This document shows positions 17,750 to 26,990 of a stretch of 64,000 bases of DNA, in pieces. Source of the DNA: CAYLYM01 sp964387645. Lineage in GTDB: Bacteria > Calditrichota > Calditrichia > RBG-13-44-9. Under the pieces are notes generated by a model. That model had not been told where the DNA came from, searched no databases, and saw only the letters and a list, made by a program, of their open reading frames with translations. A program made the translations under genes and the position numbers. Location of the stretch: the NCBI GenBank assembly GCA_964387645.1, contig CAYLYM010000002.1:9045-73044 (forward strand), in the 5' to 3' direction. How positions within the stretch are numbered: the first letter of the stretch is position 1; each line of letters opens with the position of its first letter.

Positions 17750-19129
17750 ATGGGTGAAAATCAAATTTCAAGGCGGTCTTTTCTAAAAAGGTCGGCAGGG
17801 ACCCTCGTAGGTACTTTGCTCTTCCCTTATTTTGTGCCAGCATCAGCATTAGGTAAAAATGGTTTTACTGTTCCAAGTGATCGTATCACTATGGGATGCA
17901 TTGGACTTGGTGGGCAGGGCACTTATAATATGCGTAATTTTATTCAGCAACCAGATGCACAAGTGATTGCTTTATGCGATGTAGATCGTGGTAGTACTGA
18001 TTATGGTATTTTAAATGCCGGAAGTTATTTTGGACTGGAACCAGCTTTGAAAAGAGCATTAGATGAATATGCCCGACAAAACCGCCCGGTAAATACAGAA
18101 AGTATTTCTTTGTATACAGATTTTCGTGAACTGCTGGCAAGAGAAGATATCGACGCTGTAACAGTGTGTACCCCGGATCATTGGCATGGATTGATTACTA
18201 TTGCTGCAGCAAAAGCCGGCAAAGATATTTATTGTGAAAAACCTTTAGTCAACAGTATTCCAGAAGGGCGAGCTGTTTGTGAAGCAGTAAAATGTTTTGG
18301 AAGAGTTTTACAAACAGGGAGTCATGAACGTTCCAACGATTCCGTCCGATTTGCATGCGAACTGGTGAGAAATGGCAGAATAGGTGAACTTCGCACCATT
18401 GAAATCAACATGCCTAACTCTGATCAGCATCATAAATGGATACTGTCCCATAATCAGCCGCAACCAGAAATGCCGGTACCGAAGAATCTGGATTATGATA
18501 TGTGGTTAGGGCCAGCACCCTGGCGACCTTATACCCAAAATGGAGTGCATTTTTTCTGGCGTTTTATTCTGGACTTTGGTGGTGGAGAAATGACAGATCG
18601 TGGCGCACATATCATTGATATTGCCCAACTGGCCAATAATACAGATAATTCTGGTCCAATAGAAATAAAAGGAGTTGGTAAAGCACCGAAGACGGGAATT
18701 TACGATTGTTTTATGGATTATCAATTTGAATGTTGGTATGCCAATGGTGTCCGGCTTATCGGCAGTAGTAAGGGAGAACGAGGGTTGAAACTGGTTGGGT
18801 CTGAAGGTTGGATTTTTATTCACATCCACGGAGGTCGTTTAGAGGCAGAACCAAAATCGTTACTGCGAGAAAAAATTGGACCAGATGATATTCACATCGG
18901 TAGAAGTCCCGGACATCATCGAAATTTTTTAGATTGTGTTAAAACACGAAATTTACCAGTAGCCCATGCCGAAATAGGTCATCGAACCGCCACTATTTGT
19001 CATTTATTGAATATTGCTTACCTTACCGGACGTCCAATTAAGTGGGATCCAGTTAAAGAAGATGTTGTGAATGATCCCGAGGTACAGCGCCTTGTTAATC
19101 GGCCAATGCGTACTCCCTGGCATGTATAG
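17750..19129 (+). CDS. Tat-exported Gfo/Idh/MocA oxidoreductase (tandem copy 2)
   Basis: About 459 residues from ATG 17750; an in-frame TTG at 17720 gives ten extra residues but has no better ribosome-binding site. Leader SRRSFLKR plus a hydrophobic run to ALGKNG. Rossmann loop GCIGLGGQGTYN, lysine motif CEKPLVNS, H-x-x-D in GAHIIDIAQ. It differs from its neighbours in a roughly 20-residue insertion after the second beta strand (about 85-115, ending RQNRPVNTESIS) and in Gln-Leu replacing His-Trp after the H-x-x-D motif, so its substrate may differ. It lies 52 bases after copy 1 and 23 before copy 3. Confidence 0.86.
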   Translation: MGENQISRRSFLKRSAGTLVGTLLFPYFVPASALGKNGFTVPSDRITMGCIGLGGQGTYNMRNFIQQPDAQVIALCDVDRGSTDYGILNAGSYFGLEPALKRALDEYARQNRPVNTESISLYTDFRELLAREDIDAVTVCTPDHWHGLITIAAAKAGKDIYCEKPLVNSIPEGRAVCEAVKCFGRVLQTGSHERSNDSVRFACELVRNGRIGELRTIEINMPNSDQHHKWILSHNQPQPEMPVPKNLDYDMWLGPAPWRPYTQNGVHFFWRFILDFGGGEMTDRGAHIIDIAQLANNTDNSGPIEIKGVGKAPKTGIYDCFMDYQFECWYANGVRLIGSSKGERGLKLVGSEGWIFIHIHGGRLEAEPKSLLREKIGPDDIHIGRSPGHHRNFLDCVKTRNLPVAHAEIGHRTATICHLLNIAYLTGRPIKWDPVKEDVVNDPEVQRLVNRPMRTPWHV

Positions 19130-19152
19130 TGATTTAATGGAGGATTAAATTT

Positions 19153-20478
19153 ATGTCTCAATCTAAAAAAATAAATCGAAGACAGTTTTTAAAAAATGCA
19201 TCAGCAATTACCTTAAGCGCCGTGGCAGCGCCAACTATTATTCCAGCATCTGTGCTTGGCAGAAACGGTACCATTGCACCAAGCAATAAAATTGTTATGG
19301 GATGTATTGGTGTGGGATGGCAGGGTACTTCTAACATGGAAAATTTTTTAAGAGAACCAGACGCCCAGATTGTGGCGGTTTGCGACGTTGATAAAAATCA
19401 TTTACAACGTGCTAAACAAATTGTAGATAAACATTATGGTAATAACGATTGTGCTGTTTACCACGATTTCCGCGAATTATTAGAACGGGATGATATTGAT
19501 GCCGTTTCGTTAGGTTTACCTGACCACTGGCATGCCATTCCTGCCATAATGGCTGCAGAAAAAGGTAAGGATATTTACGGAGAAAAACCATTATCACATA
19601 CGCTAGCCGAAGGTAGAGCTATTTGCAATGCTGTTAAAAAATATCAGCGTATCTGGCAAACCGGCAGTTGGCAGCGATCGCAGGATAAATTTCGTTTTGC
19701 CTGTGAATTGGTGCGGAATGGACGAATTGGTAGAGTCCATACTGTGGAAGTAGGTTTACCATCCGGTCATACAGATTTTGCTGGTACACGTCATTTGAAT
19801 AAAATAACGCCAGTACCTGAGGAATTGGATTATGATTTCTGGATTGGCCCGGCACCTTATCAACCTTATGTGCCTGCAAAAGTTCATAAAAATTGGCGCT
19901 GGGTTTTAGATTTTGGTGGAGGTCAGTTGTTAGACTGGGTTGGTCATCATCTTGATATCGCTCATTGGGGACTTGGATTAGAATATACCGGGCCAGTAGA
20001 AGTAGAAGGTTATGGCGAATATCCTAAAGACGGTATTTGGAATACAGCAACCCGTTACAAGATTACCACAAAATATCGAAATGGCATCACTATCATTTTA
20101 GCCGGTGGACATGATGATATCTGCAATGGAAAAAGAGGTACTAAATGGATTGGTGAATACGGGTGGATCTGGGTAGATCGTAGTGGAATTGATGCAAATC
20201 CAAGGAGCCTTTTAAAAGAAAAGATCGGTCCCGATGAAATTCATCTCTACCGTTCTCCAGGACACTGGCGAAATTTTCTGGATTGTATTAAAACCCGTAA
20301 GACAACCATTGCGCCTGCTGAAGTAGCGCATCGATCGGCAACTCCCGGACACCTTGGTCAAATCGCCATGTTACTCGGTCGAAAAATACATTTTAATCCC
20401 GATACAGAAGAAATATTAAATGATGAAACTGCCAGCAGAATGTTGAGTAACGCTTTCCGAAGTCCCTGGCACTTATAA
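19153..20478 (+). CDS. Tat-exported Gfo/Idh/MocA oxidoreductase (tandem copy 3)
   Basis: 441 residues, GGAGG ribosome-binding site. Leader NRRQFLKN with a hydrophobic run ending VLGRNG. Rossmann loop GCIGVGWQGTSN, lysine motif GEKPLSHT, and GHHLDIAHWG carrying the H-x-x-D pair. The arrangement is that of copy 1, with which it shares FRFACELVRNGRIG and a late RKTTIAPAEVAHRSAT region. The three tandem copies look like products of local duplication followed by divergence. The gene is followed by a 190-base AT-rich gap with several overlapping inverted repeats before the ThuA-HEAT gene. Confidence 0.88.
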   Translation: MSQSKKINRRQFLKNASAITLSAVAAPTIIPASVLGRNGTIAPSNKIVMGCIGVGWQGTSNMENFLREPDAQIVAVCDVDKNHLQRAKQIVDKHYGNNDCAVYHDFRELLERDDIDAVSLGLPDHWHAIPAIMAAEKGKDIYGEKPLSHTLAEGRAICNAVKKYQRIWQTGSWQRSQDKFRFACELVRNGRIGRVHTVEVGLPSGHTDFAGTRHLNKITPVPEELDYDFWIGPAPYQPYVPAKVHKNWRWVLDFGGGQLLDWVGHHLDIAHWGLGLEYTGPVEVEGYGEYPKDGIWNTATRYKITTKYRNGITIILAGGHDDICNGKRGTKWIGEYGWIWVDRSGIDANPRSLLKEKIGPDEIHLYRSPGHWRNFLDCIKTRKTTIAPAEVAHRSATPGHLGQIAMLLGRKIHFNPDTEEILNDETASRMLSNAFRSPWHL

Positions 20479-20566
20479 AAAATTTGAGATTTTTATTCGA
20501 AAGAGTTGTATCTGATAAGTTTTGCAAATTATTTCTTGTATAAATAGAAATTATTATTTTTTAGGA

Positions 20567-20629
20567 ATATTGTGTTTTTCAAAAAATTACAATATCATTA
20601 ATATTCGTTGTAATTTATAGAAAATTACA
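20567..20629 (+). promoter_or_regulatory. Overlapping AT-rich inverted repeats upstream of the ThuA-HEAT gene
   Basis: Four short arms lie in series: ATATTGT (20567-20573); AATTACAATAT (20585-20595), which can pair with the first; TTGTAATTT (20608-20616), which can pair with the second; and AAATTACA (20622-20629), which can pair with the third. The pairings exclude one another, as in an attenuator, but the DNA is so AT-rich that chance is a real alternative. The first hairpin may simply terminate the upstream transcript. Confidence 0.35.
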
Positions 20630-20668
20630 TTATAAATTATTTTAGTAAAATTAACAGAAGGGATAGCC

Positions 20669-23503
20669 ATGAGATTCAGTAAACTGATTTTCTTACCGCT
20701 AATTTTGTCGTTTTTATGCCTTCTATTTTTTCAAAATCCAATTCAAGCACAAACACCTGAAGAGATTCAGAAAATTGAGAACGCAGCCCCTGAAAAGGCT
20801 ACTGTTACACCAAAAAAACCCCGCAAGCTATTGGTAGTGTCGATTTGTCATGGATTCAAACACAAGTGTATTCCTATTGCTGCTAAAGCTATCGAAATTT
20901 TAGGAAAAAAGACCGGCGCATACGAAGTAGTACATGCTAAAGACCTGAGTGTTTTTGAATGGGATAACCTCAAGCAATATGATGGAGTGCTTTTCAATAA
21001 CACGACCAAGCTGAAATTCGATAACGAGAAATGGCGTAAAAATTTGCTGAAATTTATTAAAAATGGGAAAGGTGTGATAGGCATACACGCTGCAACGGAT
21101 AATTTTTATGACTGGCCGGAAGGCGCCGAAATGATGGGTGGCCTGTTTGATGGACATCCGTGGAATTCGAAGGGAACCTGGAAAGTGAAAATAGACGAAC
21201 CCGATCACCCCTTGAATGCGGCTTTCGAGGGGAAAGATTTCGAAGTGAATGACGAAATTTACCGCACCAAAGGTTTCACCCGGGAGAAACTGCGAGTGTT
21301 GGTCAGTCTGGATATGGCTGATGAAGTTAATTTGAGTGCGAAAGGGGTAAAATATACTGATAAAGATATCCCCATTAGCTGGATTCGCCGGTATGGTAAA
21401 GGTCGTCTATTTTATTGTTCTTTTGGGCATAATAATCATATTTACTGGACCCCTTCGATTTTGCGGCATTATTTAGATGGAATTCAGTATGCGCTCGGCG
21501 ATTATCCGGTGGATGATACTCCCAGTGTCGACAAATACATGGAGGATGCCGCCAAATACCAGTGGGGCCAGAGCCGCGCTTCGCTCACCATGTTAAGTGA
21601 TTTTGTACGCTGGGCAATCGACCATCCGGATGTTCGTGCCCGCACAGAGGAACGATTCATTAAATTTTTAAAGCGAAAAGATGCCAGTCTGCCGGGAAAA
21701 CAATTCGTTTGCCGCCAATTGAGCCTGATTGGTACCGAAAAATCCGTTCCCGTACTGGTCAGTTTGCTTCGGAAGGAAAAAACTTCTAACATGGCAAGGT
21801 ATGCACTGGAGCGAATTCCGGGTGAAAAGGTAGATGTGGAATTACTTAAAGCTTTGAAAAAAACCAGGGGATTGGTCAGGATTGGGATTGTTAATACACT
21901 TGGAGTAAGACGATACGCAAAAGCCCTTTCAGAGTTAAAGAAACTGGTTTATGATAAGGATGCTGAGGTAGCCAGTGCGGCTGTTGCAGCCATTGGTCGG
22001 ATTGGTGGAGATCAGGCTGTTAAGATTTTGGCAGAAGCTAAGAACAAGCTCAGCGGGAAATTGCGTAATCAGGTTCTGGATGCCTATCTGGCATGCGCTG
22101 ATCAGTATTTAAATAAAGGCAAATCTACTGCTGCAAATAAGATATACCGGGAATTATATCAACCAAAGGAACCTGTACCTGTGAGAGCATCAGCTTTAAG
22201 GGGACTAATTCTTTCTGACCTGCAGAATGGTGTGCAAACGATAAAGGAGGTTCTGCAAGGGGATGATACAGAATTGCAAGCAGTAGCTATAAGTATGATT
22301 CGGGAATTACCTGAGTCAACAGATGTGCGTGAGATTGCTGAACTATTGCCTGATCTTCCATTGGAAGGACAGATTCAATTACTCTCAGCGTTAGCGGATC
22401 GTGGCGATTCAGCTGCTCGCATGGTAGTTTTAAAGGCTACGGAAAGTCCCGAGGCTGAAGTCCGCATTGCAGCACTCAGAGCTTTGGCTGTGTTAGGAAA
22501 TTCCCGAGATGTAAAGCTTTTAGCCAGTAAAGCTGCATCCTCCCGGGGGAAAGAGAGCCAAATTGCACGTGAAAGCTTATATCGACTGAGCGGTCCAGAT
22601 ATCGATGATACTATCTTGAAAACCATCCCTGATGTAGAACCAGCTGTTAAAGTTGAACTTATCCGAAGCCTGGCGGAACGCGGTGTCACAAAAGGCGTAG
22701 ATTTGTTGTTCACCACTGCAAAGGATGAAGACAGTAAAGTGAGAGTGGAATCGCTCAAATCTCTGGGTGTACTGGCCGCACCGGGTCGTTTGTCAGAATT
22801 GATTCAGCTTTTACTTCAGGCGCAAACCGATACTGAACGTCGTGAAGCAGAACGAGCAGTATACGCTGTAACGCAGAAAATTCCTCCAAAAGGTGGTAAA
22901 GCAGAAGCCATCCTTGCCGTTTTACCTATAGTAAAAGACGAGACCAGCCGCGGATCTTTGCTACAAGTTTTAGGAAGAATTGGTGATCGAAAAGCGCTGG
23001 GTATCTTAAGAAAATCTCTTAAATCGAAAAGTGATGTCATAAAAACGGCGGCTATTCGTGCGCTTACTGACTGGCCCACACCAGAACCAGCCGAGGATTT
23101 ATTGGAAGTTGCCAAAACCTCTAAAAATAAAGTTCATCAGGTTCTGGCTCTGCGCGGTTACATCCGATTGGTTGACGTCATGCATACTCACCCAGCCAGT
23201 GTTACCCTTAAAATGTATAAAACCGCAATGGAATTGGCTACTGAGGCGAATGAGAAAAGAATGGTTCTGTCTGCTTTGGCTAATGTTCAATCTGTTGAAG
23301 CGTTAAATTGGGCGATGAATTATCTCAATGATCCCCTGTTAAAAGGCGAGGCGCAAGCAGCCGCAGTGCGAATTGCAAGGGAAATTTATCGTTCTTATCC
23401 AGATGAATGTAAAAAAGCTATGGAGAAAATTCTGACAACAAATCCGTCTGAACAAGTGAAAAATAATGCGGAAAGGGTTTTAAGATATATCCAAGAACTG
23501 TAA
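20669..23503 (+). CDS. Secreted ThuA-domain protein with C-terminal HEAT repeats
   Basis: 944 residues. A signal peptide (about 1-27, ending IQAQ) leads to a ThuA-type glutamine-amidotransferase-like domain (about 50-275). That domain has SICHGFKHKCIP at its start, GVIGIHAATDNFYDWPE in the middle and GRLFYCSFGHN at the end, all typical of ThuA. From about residue 310 to the end it is built of helical HEAT/armadillo-like repeats, with lines such as VRIAALRALAVLGNSRDV and IKTAAIRALTDWPTPEPA. ThuA works with the Gfo/Idh/MocA protein ThuB in rhizobial use of trehalose through 3-keto sugars, so the domain fits this cluster. The last ~150 residues resemble the HEAT part of the protein at 36057-39449. 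Confidence 0.85.
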   Translation: MRFSKLIFLPLILSFLCLLFFQNPIQAQTPEEIQKIENAAPEKATVTPKKPRKLLVVSICHGFKHKCIPIAAKAIEILGKKTGAYEVVHAKDLSVFEWDNLKQYDGVLFNNTTKLKFDNEKWRKNLLKFIKNGKGVIGIHAATDNFYDWPEGAEMMGGLFDGHPWNSKGTWKVKIDEPDHPLNAAFEGKDFEVNDEIYRTKGFTREKLRVLVSLDMADEVNLSAKGVKYTDKDIPISWIRRYGKGRLFYCSFGHNNHIYWTPSILRHYLDGIQYALGDYPVDDTPSVDKYMEDAAKYQWGQSRASLTMLSDFVRWAIDHPDVRARTEERFIKFLKRKDASLPGKQFVCRQLSLIGTEKSVPVLVSLLRKEKTSNMARYALERIPGEKVDVELLKALKKTRGLVRIGIVNTLGVRRYAKALSELKKLVYDKDAEVASAAVAAIGRIGGDQAVKILAEAKNKLSGKLRNQVLDAYLACADQYLNKGKSTAANKIYRELYQPKEPVPVRASALRGLILSDLQNGVQTIKEVLQGDDTELQAVAISMIRELPESTDVREIAELLPDLPLEGQIQLLSALADRGDSAARMVVLKATESPEAEVRIAALRALAVLGNSRDVKLLASKAASSRGKESQIARESLYRLSGPDIDDTILKTIPDVEPAVKVELIRSLAERGVTKGVDLLFTTAKDEDSKVRVESLKSLGVLAAPGRLSELIQLLLQAQTDTERREAERAVYAVTQKIPPKGGKAEAILAVLPIVKDETSRGSLLQVLGRIGDRKALGILRKSLKSKSDVIKTAAIRALTDWPTPEPAEDLLEVAKTSKNKVHQVLALRGYIRLVDVMHTHPASVTLKMYKTAMELATEANEKRMVLSALANVQSVEALNWAMNYLNDPLLKGEAQAAAVRIAREIYRSYPDECKKAMEKILTTNPSEQVKNNAERVLRYIQEL

Positions 23504-23677
23504 ATAATTTTGCCAGATTGTTGAAAAAGAATTTCGTCCGGGCGTCTGTGTAACCAGGCAAGAAAAATTTTGAGAAAGATGAGGTTTTTAGATTGAGAAC
23601 ATTAAGTGTTAAAAAATACTTAGTTTTCATCGTATTTTATTAAATAATTCTGTTTGATAAATGAACCAGAGGGGATG

Positions 23678-24700
23678 ATGTCAGAAAAAATGAATCGTCG
23701 AAATTTTTTAAAGAAAACTTTAGCTGCATCAGCAACCGCTCCTCTGATTTTAAGTTTTGAAGAAAAAGCTTTGTTAGCGGCAAAATCCAATTATAGTAAA
23801 TCACCGGAAAAGAAGACTGCTTCGATGAAAATCCCAACAGGAAAGATAAAAAATGTTGAAATCACCCGTTTAATCGTTGGTGGAAACCTTACCAGCGGTT
23901 TTGCCCATAGTCGTGATTTGATTTATGTATCATCATTGTTACGTCATTACTTTACAGATGATAAAATTTTCGAAACCTGGCAGCTTTGTGAGGAAAATGG
24001 GATAAACACCGCCATCCTGCGACTGGATAATCAGGTGATCCGATTAATTAATAAGTACTGGCATGAAGTCGGTGGTAATATTCAGTGGTTAGCTCAGGTA
24101 AAGATCAAAGAAGATGATTTATTTTCAGATATCTCCCGGGCTATCGATAATGGAGCCATTGGAGCTTACATTCATGGAGGTGTGGCTGATAAATTTATTA
24201 CTCAGGGAAAAATTGATTTGATAGCCAAAGCAGTGGAGTATATTAAAGATAATGGGGTGATTGCCGGTGTTGCCGGTCATTTGTTGCAGGTGCCTATGAC
24301 CTGTGAGAAAGAGGGCCTGGATGTGGACTTTTACATGAAAACATTAAATAGTGGTAATTATTGGACGGCAGGGCCGCGATTAATCGAAGATGAAAATTGG
24401 GTGCCTGATCCCGAGAAAGAGATTGTACCAGAATATAATCCCCGTACGCATGACAATATCTGGGCTACTACCCCCCAACAAACCATCGCTTTTATGAAAA
24501 AGGTAAAGAAGCCCTGGATTGCTTACAAGGTATTGGGTGCTGGAGCTATCCATCCGAAAGAAGGTTTTGATTATGCCTTCCGGAATGGAGCGGATTTCAT
24601 TTGTGTAGGTATGTTTGATTTTCAGGTTCAGGAAGATGTGGCAATTGCTCAAAAGGTGCTTTCCAGCGATTTGAAACGCAAACGTCCCTGGTGTGCCTGA
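23678..24700 (+). CDS. Tat-exported TIM-barrel-like protein of uncharacterised family
   Basis: About 340 residues; the start is set at ATG 23678 after an AGAGGGG site (an ATG three bases earlier is equally possible, and a TTG at 23654 is unlikely). Leader NRRNFLKK with a hydrophobic Ala-rich run, then a mature region that begins near VEITRLIVGGNLTSGFAHSRD. Alternating strand-helix segments such as NGAIGAYIHGG, NGVIAGVAGHLLQVP and KPWIAYKVLGAGAIHP, ending GADFICVGMFDFQVQED, suggest a TIM barrel, distantly like aldo/keto reductases or indole-glycerol-phosphate-type barrels. I do not recognise a characterised family. The location among sugar-oxidising genes suggests action on a sugar derivative. 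Confidence 0.7.
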   Translation: MSEKMNRRNFLKKTLAASATAPLILSFEEKALLAAKSNYSKSPEKKTASMKIPTGKIKNVEITRLIVGGNLTSGFAHSRDLIYVSSLLRHYFTDDKIFETWQLCEENGINTAILRLDNQVIRLINKYWHEVGGNIQWLAQVKIKEDDLFSDISRAIDNGAIGAYIHGGVADKFITQGKIDLIAKAVEYIKDNGVIAGVAGHLLQVPMTCEKEGLDVDFYMKTLNSGNYWTAGPRLIEDENWVPDPEKEIVPEYNPRTHDNIWATTPQQTIAFMKKVKKPWIAYKVLGAGAIHPKEGFDYAFRNGADFICVGMFDFQVQEDVAIAQKVLSSDLKRKRPWCA

Positions 24701-24845
24701 TTACCGATTAAAGAAACTTGAATATCCGCCCAATCTGGATTGTTCGTGTAATATTTATTCTAAAATGGAAGTGGTGTGAAAAATATATTTTTAGAGCAAG
24801 AGTGGTTAGATAATTTCGAAAGAAAATTTAATGAACAATTAACTA

Positions 24846-25949
24846 ATGAAAAAATATCGCTACATTCTTGAATGCGGTTTTATTTTACTATTTACCATTG
24901 TTATTTTGATTCTGATAGGTTGTGACCAGCAAAATGATCATCGAAAATTTGATTCTGCCAAAAAGATTGTTAAAGATCTTGACCCGTTCATGGGAGACTA
25001 CCAGGGAGAGATAACGTTTGATTCAGGAGAAAAACGACCTCTTTATTCCCAGGTTATTGCGTATGGTAATGGCCAATATCAAATCAATTTTTTAAAAGCT
25101 TTTGATGCAAGGAATGTTCTCATTTTTTCTACAAAGGTTCAAAAAACGGACCAATCCATCCAGTTTTCAAAAACAGTTTCAGAGGGTGAATTCAAAAATT
25201 CAACGTGGGAAGGTTTACTTGGAGTAGAAGGTCTGGTGGGAAAAATTGAGGGAAGCCAGGCGGGACGTTTCCAATTGAAAAAAGTTGTCCGATTATCTCC
25301 CACTTTAGGTGCAAAACCGCCAGAGGGTGCGATTGTTCTTTTTGATGGCACTGGATTTGACGAGTGGGAAGGACGCGGAAAAGGCGGTTTACTGGGTTTA
25401 TTATTCAAGCACAGTGAACCAGCCTGGAAATTGGTTGATGGTACAATGGAGGTGGTTCCACGAAGCGGTTCTATTCGAACGAAGAGAAAATTCAGGAATT
25501 ACAAATTACATTTGGAATTTCGAAGCCCTTTTATGCCTTTTGCGAAAGGGCAGAAACGCGGTAACAGTGGAGTATATAACCTGGAACGTTATGAAGTCCA
25601 GATTTTAGACTCTTATGGTCTGGAAGGAAAAGATAACGAATGTGGTGCTATTTACAAGGTTGCTGCTCCACGCGTGAACATGTGTGCTCCGCCTATGCAG
25701 TGGCAAACTTATGATATCACCTTCCATGCTCCTCAATTTGATCCCTCAGGAAAAAAAGTTCAAAATGCTCGCATCACTGTTGTGCACAATGGTGTCACTA
25801 TTCACAAAGACCTGGAAATTCCACATCCAACCGGCGGTGCAAGAATAAAACCCGAACAGATGATGGGTTCTATTTCATTGCAAGATCATGGAGATCCCGT
25901 CCAATTTCGGAATATATGGTTAGTTGAGTTACCTGATGGAAAACGGTAA
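24846..25949 (+). CDS. DUF1080 (3-keto-disaccharide hydrolase-type) lipoprotein
   Basis: 367 residues. The hydrophobic leader ends in LIGC, giving a lipidated Cys26. Residues about 40-150 form an unrecognised domain that starts DPFMGDYQGEITFDSGEK; the DUF1080 domain covers about 155-364. It has the family landmarks LFDGTGFDEWEG, RGNSGVYNLERYEVQILDSYG, CGAIYKVAAP and the terminal SLQDHGDPVQFRNIWL. DUF1080 is a concanavalin-like jelly roll named for cleavage of 3-keto-disaccharides; in that chemistry C3 oxidation permits elimination or hydrolysis of the glycosidic bond. It is followed by a Tat-exported TIM barrel (58 bases) and another DUF1080 protein, a probable three-gene unit. Confidence 0.85.
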   Translation: MKKYRYILECGFILLFTIVILILIGCDQQNDHRKFDSAKKIVKDLDPFMGDYQGEITFDSGEKRPLYSQVIAYGNGQYQINFLKAFDARNVLIFSTKVQKTDQSIQFSKTVSEGEFKNSTWEGLLGVEGLVGKIEGSQAGRFQLKKVVRLSPTLGAKPPEGAIVLFDGTGFDEWEGRGKGGLLGLLFKHSEPAWKLVDGTMEVVPRSGSIRTKRKFRNYKLHLEFRSPFMPFAKGQKRGNSGVYNLERYEVQILDSYGLEGKDNECGAIYKVAAPRVNMCAPPMQWQTYDITFHAPQFDPSGKKVQNARITVVHNGVTIHKDLEIPHPTGGARIKPEQMMGSISLQDHGDPVQFRNIWLVELPDGKR

Positions 25950-26007
25950 ACAGCAAGAATTCTTAAAAATGGGAAAATCTTAAAGACATAGAGAGGAGGC
26001 TCTGGTC

Positions 26008-26955
26008 ATGAAACCACAAGATCAGGAAAAGAGACTTTCCCGCCGGGAGTTTTTATCCAGATCCGCCCTGGCGGCTGCTGCCATATCAGTCGTCGGTACA
26101 ACTTCCAAAAGCCAGGCTTCTAACAGTTCTGGCGATAAACATCATTTTAAACTGAAATATGCACCGCATTTTGGCATGTTCAAAAATCACGCCGGAAAAG
26201 ACTTAATCGACCAGATAAAATTCATGGCGGATGTTGGATTTCGCGCCCTTGAAGATAATGGAATGAAGAACCGGTCAGTGGCTTTACAAGAAAAAATTGC
26301 CAGTACCATGGCCAATTTAGGCATGGAAATGGGTGTGTTTGTTGCCCACAAAATCTATTGGAAAGAACCAAATCTTGCCAGTGGAGACGAATCGCTTCGT
26401 GAGGAATTTTTACAGCATATCAGAGAATCCGTGGATGTTGCTCGGCGTGTCAACGCCAAATGGATGACGGTAGTTCCTGGTCATGTGGATTTACGCAAGG
26501 ACATGGGTTATCAAACAGCAAACGTCATTGAAGCATTAAAACGAGCTTGTGACATCCTGGAACCTCATGGTCTGGTGATGGTTTTAGAACCGCTGAATTT
26601 TTATAACCATCCCGGCATGTTCCTCACTAAAATTCCGCAAGCCTATCAAATCTGTCGCGCTGTAAATAGTCCTTCTTGTAAAATTTTATTTGACATTTAT
26701 CACCAACAAATCACTGAAGGCAATCTTATTCCTAACATCGATATGGCCTGGAGTGAAATTGGTTATTTTCAGATTGGTGATAATCCTGGAAGAAAAGAAC
26801 CGACCACTGGAGAGATTAACTACAAGAATGTTTTCAAACATATTTATGAAAAAGGCTATAAAGGGATTCTTGGAATGGAACACGGAAACAGTAAAAAGGG
26901 CAAAGAGGGTGAGTTAGCAGTTATAGATGCTTATAAGGAAGTAGATTCATTTTAG
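26008..26955 (+). CDS. Tat-exported hydroxypyruvate isomerase-like TIM barrel
   Basis: 315 residues with a GAGAGGAGG ribosome-binding site. Leader SRREFLSRSALAAAA, then a xylose-isomerase-like TIM barrel close to the hydroxypyruvate isomerase (Hyi) subgroup. The signatures are VLEPLNFYNHPGMFL (metal-binding Glu), ILFDIYHQQITEGN (Asp and His), YFQIGDNPGRKEP and GILGMEHGNS (second Glu). True hydroxypyruvate isomerase is cytoplasmic, so the export leader argues for another substrate, most simply a keto sugar or elimination product made by the DUF1080 proteins on either side. This assignment is inference. Confidence 0.82.
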   Translation: MKPQDQEKRLSRREFLSRSALAAAAISVVGTTSKSQASNSSGDKHHFKLKYAPHFGMFKNHAGKDLIDQIKFMADVGFRALEDNGMKNRSVALQEKIASTMANLGMEMGVFVAHKIYWKEPNLASGDESLREEFLQHIRESVDVARRVNAKWMTVVPGHVDLRKDMGYQTANVIEALKRACDILEPHGLVMVLEPLNFYNHPGMFLTKIPQAYQICRAVNSPSCKILFDIYHQQITEGNLIPNIDMAWSEIGYFQIGDNPGRKEPTTGEINYKNVFKHIYEKGYKGILGMEHGNSKKGKEGELAVIDAYKEVDSF

Positions 26956-26990
26956 CTAGTTAAAAATAAAAAAGAGACAGGAAGGGCTAA

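Noticed and set aside
20669..21500. Trehalose-use operon (thuAB) based on the ThuA domain
   Set aside because: The ThuA domain is fused to HEAT repeats and surrounded by many oxidoreductases; no trehalose-specific transporter or ThuB orthologue can be singled out.
22000..23500. HEAT-repeat region as a DNA-level tandem repeat
   Set aside because: The repetition is at the protein level only; the bases have diverged and no direct repeat is visible.
26008..26955. Genuine hydroxypyruvate isomerase (hyi)
   Set aside because: Sequence motifs fit the subgroup, but a Tat leader and the company of DUF1080 lipoproteins argue for a different, exported role; gene symbol withheld.
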